A DNA stretch of 25,027 nt from DASRVA01 sp050732935 (GTDB taxonomy: Bacteria > Gemmatimonadota > Gemmatimonadetes > JACCXV01 > JAHWKZ01), in contig JBOHRW010000063.1 of the NCBI GenBank assembly GCA_050732935.1, forward strand, positions 1-25,027. The letters run 5' to 3'. This document shows, piece by piece, positions 13,795-20,841 of this stretch (positions are counted from its first letter, which is position 1; each line of letters starts with the position of its first letter). The notes under the pieces were generated by a model, which saw only the letters and a list, made by a program, of their open reading frames with translations, did not search any database and was not told where the DNA came from. The translations under genes and the position numbers were made by a program.

Positions 13795-14900
13795 GAAGGT
13801 CGGATGACGACCTGGTACCTGGCACCGAAACTCTCTCCGCGTGCCCTCCGGGAGGAAACGCGGACGTTCCTCAGACGGGTCACCGGAACAGCGATGTCAC
13901 CGGACTCGTTGGCGCAAGCTCGGAACGGCGCGATTTCAAAGCGTGTGGAGACGAGACGAGGTGCGGAAAGCGCAAAAGGGTTGTGGCGGCCGTTGGGCTG
14001 CCGCGCCCCGTTGCGGATCGAGACCTCGGGAGACCGGCAGCGGTGCCACATGGCGCCGATCGCCAAGTCTGAGGGGGGAGCGGGCGGGAAGCCGTTCGCA
14101 ACGCAGCGGTGGTCAAGCCCTAGAGCGCCAGAACCCCAGGGGAGCAGCGGGCCGAGGGACGGCTAACCCCCGTTCTCTTGTTCACGGATTCCCGCGGGGA
14201 GCAAGGCCCTGAAGCCGGGGCCATCCGGACTTGGATGTGGCACTACGGTGTTACTACTCATCTGGCTGGCTAACGGCAGGAGGGCAACGCGCGCCGAGAG
14301 GCGCAGACGCTCCGCGGGAGGGTAAGGCTTCGAAGGGGATAACCCCATGAGCGTTACCGGCCCTAACCGGTCGGAAGGACGCGGGAGATGCAACGCGGCA
14401 AGAGGGTGCGAAACCCTGTAGCCGCACCGGAACCGGGACGAGGCAAATCCCGGGCAAGTGGGCTCCCGCATCTGAATACGCTGTAGGGGCGAGAAACTCC
14501 AAGGGAGGCGTCGCTGCCCGAGAGGGCACCGACAGCCGACCCGGTCATACTCTGAAGGGGAACCAACCCTAGGAGAGGCGGAGCGGTCGTTTTCGAACGT
14601 CCGCACCCGCCGGTGGTCGGGAAGACCCCAAGGTCGAGGCGCCACGCCAACGACGGAGGGGGAGCGTGGAACCAATGACCGCGCTACCGATCGCCGGGAT
14701 GACCTCTGAAAGGGAGGCAAGCCCCACGAGAGGAGGCGTTCGGTGATGGACCTTCGGGTCCGGGCCGTTCGTGAGCCGGTGTCGGTGATGTCTCCGAAGG
14801 GGGCGACAGGGCACCGGTCCAGTCCGACCTTCACTTTGTTTTGCTGTCTCGTGCAGCGCGTCGAAAGCCGCCCGGCAGGAATGTCGGGCGGCTTGTTTTT
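13795..14900 (+). ncRNA. Large (about 1.1 kb) structured non-coding RNA, family not recognised
   Basis: An orphan transcription unit bounded by a strong promoter and an intrinsic terminator. The 5' end 13795-13804 pairs perfectly with 14823-14832 (10 bp), closing the whole molecule. Visible internal helices include 13836-13841/13859-13864, 13957-13962/14023-14028, 14041-14047/14052-14058, 14241-14243/14248-14250 (UACG loop), 14291-14295/14300-14304 (GAGA), 14307-14312/14349-14354 enclosing 14335-14338/14343-14346 (AUAA), 14356-14360/14367-14371, and 14507-14519/14524-14537 (GAGA). Others are 14550-14553/14574-14577, 14578-14582/14600-14604 with an inner UUCG hairpin, 14642-14647/14664-14669, 14748-14752/14757-14761 (UUCG) and 14776-14781/14812-14817. 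A three-way junction is formed by 14381-14387/14463-14469 around hairpins 14395-14425 and 14433-14453. No reading frame in it looks like a protein. It lacks recognisable tmRNA, RNase P P4, 6S, rRNA or group II domain V elements. Function unknown; comparison with GOLLD, ROOL, OLE and HEARO is needed. Confidence 0.85.
14865..14900 (+). terminator. Intrinsic terminator of the large RNA
   Basis: AAGCCGCCCG (14865-14874) pairs perfectly with CGGGCGGCTT (14885-14894). Three further inner pairs close a GGAA tetraloop, giving a stem of about 13 bp. A run of five U residues (14896-14900) follows. It lies 32 nt after the closing helix of the RNA. Confidence 0.93.
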
Positions 14901-15024
14901 AAGGGTGCGGGCGGCGCCCTCAAGGCCGGCGCCAGCGAGGTCCTCATGGAGACGGTCACGATCGTCAGTGAGCATGTCCAGCGCGTGGCGCCGTAGAGCC
15001 GACCCGGGGGATCCTCGCGATCGT

Positions 15025-15052
15025 TTGACAGCCTATCCACCGGGACGATATT
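15025..15052 (+). promoter_or_regulatory. Promoter of the thiolase operon
   Basis: A perfect TTGACA (15025-15030) is followed after 16 nt by GATATT (15047-15052, four of six). Initiation would fall at about 15059, only a few bases before GTG 15062, and there is no Shine-Dalgarno, so the mRNA is leaderless or nearly so. A DnaA-box-like CTATCCACC (15033-15041) lies in the spacer, with two mismatches. Confidence 0.55.
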
Positions 15053-15061
15053 TCCCGTCCC

Positions 15062-16267
15062 GTGCAGCCCCGCTACTCCCGCCCTGTCTACCTCTGCGCT
15101 CCCGTGCGTACGCCGATCGGCAAGTTCGGCGGCGCGCTCGCGGACCGGACCGCGGCCGACCTCGGGGCCCACGCGGCCCGGGCCTGCCTCGAGCGGGCGG
15201 GGATCGATCCTGCGGCGATCGACCTGACGATCGTCGGGAACGGCCGTCAGGCCGGAGTGGGCCCGAACATCGCCCGGCAGATCGCCCACCGGGCGGGCGT
15301 CCCCGACGAGGTCCCCGCCTATACCATCAACCAGGCCTGCGCCTCGAGCCTGGTCGGGATCGTCCAGGGCTGGCAGACGGTCGCCTTGGGCGACGCCGAT
15401 CTCGTTCTCGCCGGAGGAACGGAGGCGATGAGCCAGACCCCCTACCTTCTCCCGCGCGCCCGTTGGGGCTATCGGCTGGGGCACGGCGAACTGGTCGACG
15501 GGATGTACCGGGACGGCTTCCTGTGCCCGCTCTGTGGCGACCTCATGGGGGAGACGGCCGAGACGCTGGCCGAGCGCTACGACATTCCGCGCGACGAGCA
15601 GGACCGCTATGCGGTGGAGAGCCAGCGGCGCTGGACGGCCGCACGCGACGCGGGGAAATGGCAGGCCGAGGTCGCCCCCTTCCCCGACGGCGGCCTCGCC
15701 GAGGATGAGCATCCCCGCCCGGGGACGACCGTCGAGAAGCTGGCCAAGCTCCCGCTCGTGTTCCGTGACGACGGCACCGTCCATGCCGGCAACGCCTCCG
15801 GAATCACCGACGGCGCGGCCGCGGTGCTGGTGGCCTCCGAGGAGGCGATCCATGAGCACGGCCTCGAGCCCATGGCCCGCCTCGTCGACTGGGCCAACGT
15901 CGGCGTCGACCCGGCCATCATGGGGATCGGACCGGTGCCGGCCGTGCGGAAGCTCCTCGAGCGGCAGGATCTCGATCTCGGCGACATCGACCTGATCGAG
16001 CTCAACGAGGCTTTCGCGGCCCAGGTGCTCGCGGTCGCTCGCGACCTCGGGCTCGATCTCGGGAAGGTCAACGTGAACGGCGGCGCGATCGCGCTCGGCC
16101 ATCCGATCGGCGCGACCGGCGCGCGGATCATGGTCACGCTGCTCCACGAAATGGTGCGCCGGGAGAGCCGGTTCGGGATCGCCACGCTCTGCGTGAGCGG
16201 CGGGCTGGGCACGGCGCTGCTCGTGGAGAGGGTGACGGACGGCGCCGGGAAGGGCGGTGGGTCTTGA
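15062..16267 (+). CDS. Acetyl-CoA acetyltransferase (thiolase)
   Basis: 401-residue thiolase that cleaves acetoacetyl-CoA or a longer 3-ketoacyl-CoA with CoA, or runs the condensation. The nucleophile Cys93 is in NQACASSLVG, the activating His347 in GGAIALGHPIGATGAR, and the proton-transfer Cys377 in CVSGGLGTALL. The LCAPVRTPIGKFGGAL start and LNEAFAAQVLA segment are typical. Between them, LCPLCGDLMGETAE takes the place of the usual covering-loop DHMGETAE region. GTG 15062 is the only sensible start, just before the conserved N-terminus. It heads an operon whose next gene starts at TTG 16264, overlapping its TGA. Confidence 0.92.
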   Translation: MQPRYSRPVYLCAPVRTPIGKFGGALADRTAADLGAHAARACLERAGIDPAAIDLTIVGNGRQAGVGPNIARQIAHRAGVPDEVPAYTINQACASSLVGIVQGWQTVALGDADLVLAGGTEAMSQTPYLLPRARWGYRLGHGELVDGMYRDGFLCPLCGDLMGETAETLAERYDIPRDEQDRYAVESQRRWTAARDAGKWQAEVAPFPDGGLAEDEHPRPGTTVEKLAKLPLVFRDDGTVHAGNASGITDGAAAVLVASEEAIHEHGLEPMARLVDWANVGVDPAIMGIGPVPAVRKLLERQDLDLGDIDLIELNEAFAAQVLAVARDLGLDLGKVNVNGGAIALGHPIGATGARIMVTLLHEMVRRESRFGIATLCVSGGLGTALLVERVTDGAGKGGGS

Positions 16268-17082
16268 CGTCCGACGCGACGGCGCCGGCCAAGGGGGCCG
16301 ACCGTGTTCTTACGACCCGCGAGGGCGCGGTCGGTGTGGTTCGCCTCAACCGGCCGGAGAAGCTCAACGCCTTCGCCGGGGACATGCGGGACCGGATCGG
16401 GGATGCCGTCGAGGAGCTGGGCGCCGATCCCGCCGTGCGCGTTCTGGTCGTGACCGGGACGGGCCGCGGCTTCTGCGCCGGCGCCGACGTGGACTACCTG
16501 CGGGAGCTGGTCGAGGCCAAGAACGAGCGCGACTTCGAGAAGCTGCTCCGGGCCGGGGAGCGCGTCGTGACGGCGATTCGAAAGCTCGACAGGCCGGTCA
16601 TCGCCGCCATCAACGGGCCCGCCGCAGGCGGCGGGGCCAACCTGGCGCTGGCGTGCGATATCCGCATCATGGCCAACACGGCCTCGATCGGGCAGACCTT
16701 CTCCCGGATCGGCCTCCACCCCGACTGGGGGGGGACGTACTTCTTGCCGCGCCTGGTCGGCGAGCCGGCGGCGCTGGAGCTCATGTGGTCGGGCCGCATG
16801 GTGCCGGCCGAGGAGGCGCTCCGGCTGGGGATGGTGAACCGTGTCGTCCCCGCCGACCGGCTATGGTCGACGGCACTGGAGTGGGCGACGGAGCTGGCCG
16901 CCGCCCCACCCCTCGCCGTGGCCCGCATCAAGCGCGCGGTCTACGCGAGCCTGGACGAGGATCTCGCCGACATGCTCGCCGTCGAGCTCGAAAGCCAACT
17001 GGCCTGCTTCGGCTCGGAGGACGTCCGGCGCGGCCTGGCGGCGTTCCGCGAGAAGACGCGGCCGCGCTTCGAGGGCGACTGA
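16264..17082 (+). CDS. Enoyl-CoA hydratase/isomerase family, PaaG-like
   Basis: 272-residue crotonase-fold protein. The oxyanion-hole segments GFCAGADVDYL (69-79) and GPAAGGGANLALACDIRI are present. However, the positions of the two hydratase glutamates are Asn126 and Phe146. The segment SRIGLHPDWGGTYFLPRLVG carries Asp154 at the site used by isomerases of the PaaG/ECI type. It is therefore more likely a double-bond isomerase, or a PaaG-like ring-isomerising enzyme, than a simple hydratase. The start TTG 16264 overlaps the thiolase stop (TTGA), implying coupled translation. The 3-hydroxyacyl-CoA dehydrogenase follows after 4 nt. Confidence 0.85.
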   Translation: MTSDATAPAKGADRVLTTREGAVGVVRLNRPEKLNAFAGDMRDRIGDAVEELGADPAVRVLVVTGTGRGFCAGADVDYLRELVEAKNERDFEKLLRAGERVVTAIRKLDRPVIAAINGPAAGGGANLALACDIRIMANTASIGQTFSRIGLHPDWGGTYFLPRLVGEPAALELMWSGRMVPAEEALRLGMVNRVVPADRLWSTALEWATELAAAPPLAVARIKRAVYASLDEDLADMLAVELESQLACFGSEDVRRGLAAFREKTRPRFEGD

Positions 17083-17086
17083 GGCC

Positions 17087-17998
17087 GTGAGCGACCAGCC
17101 GATCCGCGTCGTCGCGGTCGTCGGGGCGGGCACGATGGGTCGCGGGATCGCCCAGGTGGCGGCCCAGGCCGGTTACTCGACCACCCTCCACGACGCCGAT
17201 CCCCAGATCACCCATCAGGCCAGGGCGGCGATCGAGGCCACGCTCGACAAGGGGGTCGCCCGCGGCAAGATCACCGCCGACGAGAAGGCGGCAGCCCTCG
17301 AGCGGTTGCGCGTCGAATCCGATCTGGCGAAAGCCGTGGTGGATGCCGACCTGGTCATCGAGGCCGTTCCCGAGCGGCTCGAGCTCAAGCGCGACCTCTT
17401 CGGCGAGTTGGACGCACGCGCGCCCGCCAGGTCGATCCTGGGGAGCAACACATCGTCGCTCTCGATCGCGGCGATCGCCGAGGCCACCGGGCGACCCGGG
17501 CGCGTCGTAGGGGTCCACTTCTTCAACCCCGTCCACGTCATGAGGCTGGTCGAGCTGGTCGTCGTGCCCGAGACCGAGAGCCGCGCGATCGAGCTCGTGC
17601 GCGCCTTCGTGGACTCGCTCGGGAAGCGCCCGATCGTGGTCCGCGACTCGCCGGGCTTCGCCACCAGTCGTCTCGGTCTGACGCTCGGCCTGGAGGCCAT
17701 GCGGATGCTGGAGGAAGGGGTGGCGTCGGCCGAGGACATCGACCTCGCCATGGAGCTCGGGTACAACCATCCGATGGGACCCTTGAAGCTCACCGACCTG
17801 GTCGGCCTCGACGTCCGGCTCGCGATCGCCGAGCATCTGGCGCGCACGATCGACGAGACACGCTTTCGGCCGCCGGGTGTTCTGCGCCGGTTCGTCAGCG
17901 AAGGCAAGCTCGGGAAGAAGGCCGGCGAGGGGTTCTATCGCTGGCGGGAGGGGCAGGCCGTGCCGAAGGACATCCGCCCGGTGGAGGAAGCATCATGA
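17087..17998 (+). CDS. 3-hydroxyacyl-CoA (3-hydroxybutyryl-CoA) dehydrogenase
   Basis: 303-residue NAD(P)-dependent enzyme that oxidises 3-hydroxybutyryl-CoA or related thioesters to the 3-keto form. The Rossmann motif is VVGAGTMGRGIAQVAAQ (11-27, Gly13/15/18). The catalytic dyad is His144 in GVHFFNPVHVM and Glu156 in LVELVVV, with the expected 12-residue spacing. Ser/Asn of GSNTSSLSI and the C-terminal dimerisation helices (YNHPMGPLKLTDLVGLDVRL, GKLGKKAGEGFYRW) complete the single-function form. Start GTG 17087, 4 nt after the preceding stop. Its TGA overlaps the next ATG (17995). It links the hydratases with the thiolase of the same operon. Confidence 0.93.
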   Translation: MSDQPIRVVAVVGAGTMGRGIAQVAAQAGYSTTLHDADPQITHQARAAIEATLDKGVARGKITADEKAAALERLRVESDLAKAVVDADLVIEAVPERLELKRDLFGELDARAPARSILGSNTSSLSIAAIAEATGRPGRVVGVHFFNPVHVMRLVELVVVPETESRAIELVRAFVDSLGKRPIVVRDSPGFATSRLGLTLGLEAMRMLEEGVASAEDIDLAMELGYNHPMGPLKLTDLVGLDVRLAIAEHLARTIDETRFRPPGVLRRFVSEGKLGKKAGEGFYRWREGQAVPKDIRPVEEAS

Positions 17999-18777
17999 GC
18001 GGAGAGACCGTTCTGAGCACCGAGACGATGGACGGCGTGCGCATCCTGACCGTGGACCGGCCGGAGAAGCGGAACGCGCTCAACGCCGCCGTGCGCTCGG
18101 CGCTGTCGGGGGCGCTCGCGGAGGCGACCACCGATCCCGCCGTTCGGGTCGTCGTCTTCACAGGTGCCGGCGATCAGGCGTTCGTGGCTGGCGCGGATGT
18201 CTCCGAGTTCGCCGAGCGGACGCCGCTGGAGCAGCGCGAGGCCATGCGCACACCGACCCTGTTCGACGATGTCTGGAATTTCCCGAAGCCTACGATCGCG
18301 ATGATCAACGGGTACTGCCTGGGCGGCGGTTGTGAGCTGGCGCTCGCCTGCGATCTCAGGATCGGGGCCGATTCGGCGCAGCTCGGCCAGCCCGAGGTCC
18401 GGCTCGGAATCATCCCGGGTGGGGGAGCGACCCAGCGCCTGCCGCGCCTGGTCGGCTATGGGAAGGCGCTCCAGCTCGTCCTGACCGGCGAGATCGTCGA
18501 CGCGGCATCGGCCTACGAGATCGGCCTCCTCGACGAGATCGTCCCGGCGGTGGAGCTGCGCGACCGGACGCTGGAGATCGCCCGCTCGATGGCGGAGAAG
18601 AGCCCGGTGACGCTGGCCCTCGCCAAGCGTGCCCTCAGGGCGGCCTACGAGATGCCCTTGTCGGCCGGCCTCGCTCACGAGCGCGACCTCTTCGCGCTGG
18701 CCTTCACGACCGAGGACAAGGAGGAGGGCGTCCGGGCCTTCCTCGAGAAGCGGCCGCCCGAGTGGAAGGGGCGGTAA
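17995..18777 (+). CDS. Enoyl-CoA hydratase (crotonase)
   Basis: 260-residue crotonase with both catalytic glutamates: Glu114 in GGGCELALACDLRI and Glu134 in GQPEVRLGIIPG. It also has the oxyanion-hole piece AFVAGADVSEF (62-72) and the C-terminal segment ending EGVRAFLEKRPPEWKGR. It would hydrate crotonyl-CoA to 3-hydroxybutyryl-CoA for the adjacent dehydrogenase and thiolase. ATG 17995 overlaps the dehydrogenase stop (ATGA), so translation is coupled. It is the third crotonase-fold protein in the window and, with the one at 8796, one of two with a full hydratase active site. Confidence 0.92.
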   Translation: MSGETVLSTETMDGVRILTVDRPEKRNALNAAVRSALSGALAEATTDPAVRVVVFTGAGDQAFVAGADVSEFAERTPLEQREAMRTPTLFDDVWNFPKPTIAMINGYCLGGGCELALACDLRIGADSAQLGQPEVRLGIIPGGGATQRLPRLVGYGKALQLVLTGEIVDAASAYEIGLLDEIVPAVELRDRTLEIARSMAEKSPVTLALAKRALRAAYEMPLSAGLAHERDLFALAFTTEDKEEGVRAFLEKRPPEWKGR

Positions 18778-18784
18778 TCGTCCC

Positions 18785-20797
18785 ATAGGCATCGCCGCGG
18801 ATCTCGTCCTCGTCGTGGTCGCGGGCCTCGCTGGAGGCCTGGTCGCCCACCGCCTGGGACAGCCGCCCCTCATCGGCTACATCCTGGGCGGCGTCCTGGT
18901 CGGCCCTTACGGCATCGGTCCCTCCGTCACCGAGATCCACGACATCGAGCTCCTCGCCGAGATCGGCGTCGCGCTCCTCCTGTTCGCTCTGGGGCTCGAG
19001 CTCAGGTTCGCCGATCTGGCGCCGGTCCGCCGCCTGGCGCTGATCGGCGGGCCCCTCCAGATCGTCCTGACGTCGGTCGCGGGCTGGGCCTTCGGGGAGG
19101 CGATCCTCGGCTGGGATCGAATCCCCGCCCTCTGGCTGGGGGCCGCGATCTCCCTCTCGAGCACGATGGTCGTCCTCAAGATCCTGATGGCGCAGGGGCG
19201 GACCGGGTCGCTGGCCGGTCGGGCGATGATCGGCCTCCTGGTCGTCCAGGACCTGGCCGTTGTGCCGATGCTGGTCGGGCTGCCCCGGCTGGGAGACCTG
19301 AGCGGGGCGCTGCCCGCGCTCGGCTGGGCGCTCCTCGAAGCGGCCGCGTTCATTGCGGCGATGATCCTGGTCGGCACGCGTCTGATGCCGTACCTGCTCA
19401 AGCAGATCGTGCGCTGGGGCTCGCGCGAGCTCTTCATCGTGTCGGTCGTCGCTCTGGGCGTGGGGATCGGGTACGGCACCTATCTGTTCGGCCTCTCCTT
19501 CGCGTTCGGTTCGTTCGTCGCGGGCATGGTCCTGAGCGAATCGGAGTTCAGTCACCAGGCGCTGGGCGAGATCGTGCCGCTCAGGGACGTCTTCAGCCTG
19601 CTCTTCTTCGCCTCCGCGGGGATGTTGTTCAATCCGTTCTATTCTATGGGTCACGCGGTCGAGGTGGCAGGGACGATCGCGTTCGTGGTCATCGTCAAGG
19701 CGGTCGTCGGCGGGGGGCTCACCCGCGCGTTCGGCTATGCGGGGGAGGCCCCCTGGCTGGTCGGTCTGGGCCTCGCCCAGGCGGGGGAGTTCTCGTTCCT
19801 GGTCGCCCGCACGGGGACGGCGACCGGCGCGCTGTCGAACGACCAGTACGGCCTCGTGCTCTCCGTGGCGCTGGCGACCATGGTGCTGTCGCCGGCGCTC
19901 TTCCGCGGCGCGGGCATGGCATACCGGGCCTGGCGGCGCCTGCACCCGCAGGCCCCGGAAGTCGAGAGCTACGACCTGCCGGAGGAGGGCCTCGAGGATC
20001 ACGTGGTGCTGGTCGGATACGGCGGCTCGGGACGGGCCGCCGCGGAGGTGATGCGGAAAGTCGGCGTGCCCTTCGTGGTGATCGAGCTGGATCACGTGGT
20101 CGCAGAGTCGGCGCGCGGCGTGGCGACCGGAGTCGTCTGGGGAGACGCCTCGCATCCCGAGGTCCTGGCAGCGGCCGGCGTCCGTCGCGCGCGGATGATC
20201 CTGATCGCCGTCTCCGAGGCCGTCTCCGTACGCTTGACGGTGGAGCGGACGCGCCGGCTCAATCCCCAGATCCGGATCGTCGCCCGCGCGCTCTACCCCG
20301 AGCACCTCGCCGAGCTCGTGAGCCTGGGCGTGTACGAGGCCGTCCAGCCCGAGTTCGAGGCAGGGCTGGAGATGGTCCGTCAGGCCCTGTCGCAGTATGG
20401 GGTCCCGAACGAGGACATCCAGCGGCTCAGCGATGCCGTGCGGGACGACCTGTACGGTCCGATGTGGGAGGGGGGGCTGGCCGAGCGGTACCAGGACATC
20501 CTGGATGAGCTCGGTCATGCCCAGTCGGCCATCGCCATCAAGTGGGCGACCGTCGCGGGGGAATGCGTGGCCGCGGAGGCGACGCTCGAGGAGCTCGGTG
20601 TCCAGGGACGGACGGGGGCCGTCGTGGTGGCCATCGTGCACGGCCGGACGGTCGACGTGAACCCCGGTCAGGAGAGCAGACTGCACGCCGGCGACCGGGT
20701 GGCGCTCCTGGGCACCGCCGAGGAGCGCGCCGCGGGTCGGGCCCTGCTCGAGCGCGCCAGGGAGGAGAAGGGCGCGACCGACCCTCGATCCGTTTAG
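18785..20797 (+). CDS. CPA2-type cation/proton antiporter with TrkA (RCK) domains
   Basis: About 670-residue membrane protein of the KefB/KefC/YbaL group, which exchanges K+ or Na+ for protons under nucleotide control. The N-terminal Na_H_Exchanger domain spans roughly residues 1-385, with GQPPLIGYILGGVLVGPYGI, ALLLFALGLELRF, SLSSTMVVLKIL and LLVVQDLAVVPML. It is followed by a TrkA-N Rossmann module (VVLVGYGGSGRAAAEV, GxGxxG, about 415) and a TrkA-C module near the end (VVVAIVHGRTVDVNPGQ, HAGDRVALLG). There is no ATG, GTG or TTG before transmembrane helix 1. I place the start at ATA 18785, after AAGGGGCGG. The first ordinary codon, GTG 18815, would cut helix 1 in half. It follows the crotonase by 7 nt. 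Confidence 0.85.
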   Translation: MGIAADLVLVVVAGLAGGLVAHRLGQPPLIGYILGGVLVGPYGIGPSVTEIHDIELLAEIGVALLLFALGLELRFADLAPVRRLALIGGPLQIVLTSVAGWAFGEAILGWDRIPALWLGAAISLSSTMVVLKILMAQGRTGSLAGRAMIGLLVVQDLAVVPMLVGLPRLGDLSGALPALGWALLEAAAFIAAMILVGTRLMPYLLKQIVRWGSRELFIVSVVALGVGIGYGTYLFGLSFAFGSFVAGMVLSESEFSHQALGEIVPLRDVFSLLFFASAGMLFNPFYSMGHAVEVAGTIAFVVIVKAVVGGGLTRAFGYAGEAPWLVGLGLAQAGEFSFLVARTGTATGALSNDQYGLVLSVALATMVLSPALFRGAGMAYRAWRRLHPQAPEVESYDLPEEGLEDHVVLVGYGGSGRAAAEVMRKVGVPFVVIELDHVVAESARGVATGVVWGDASHPEVLAAAGVRRARMILIAVSEAVSVRLTVERTRRLNPQIRIVARALYPEHLAELVSLGVYEAVQPEFEAGLEMVRQALSQYGVPNEDIQRLSDAVRDDLYGPMWEGGLAERYQDILDELGHAQSAIAIKWATVAGECVAAEATLEELGVQGRTGAVVVAIVHGRTVDVNPGQESRLHAGDRVALLGTAEERAAGRALLERAREEKGATDPRSV

Positions 20798-20841
20798 ATT
20801 TCCGTCGGTTCCCACTGCGCCTTCCACACGGAGTTGGATTG

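Noticed and set aside
13097..13825. Long minus-strand open frame across the phoH 3' end and the DnaA-box region
   Set aside because: It is antisense to a well-supported PhoH gene, has no start signals and its translation resembles no family.
13795..14832. Group II intron or other self-splicing intron
   Set aside because: There is no GUGYG-type 5' end, no recognisable domain V with AGC triad, no intron-encoded protein, and the unit has its own promoter and terminator.
13795..14900. RNase P RNA, tmRNA or 6S RNA
   Set aside because: The conserved RNase P P4 pieces, the tRNA-like ends and tag frame of tmRNA, and the single bulged rod of 6S are all missing, and the length is too great for 6S or tmRNA.
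14901..14996. Short plus-strand frame after the terminator ending at TAG 14994-14996, with ASEVLMETVTIVSEHVQRVA
   Set aside because: It reads like a protein tail, but only about 30 codons are visible, there is no start or Shine-Dalgarno, and upstream it runs into the terminator hairpin. It may be the relic of a gene, but it is too short to support.
18704..20827. 707-codon minus-strand frame opposite the antiporter
   Set aside because: Highly polar Asp/His/Arg-rich translation mirroring membrane codons on the other strand; a typical shadow frame.
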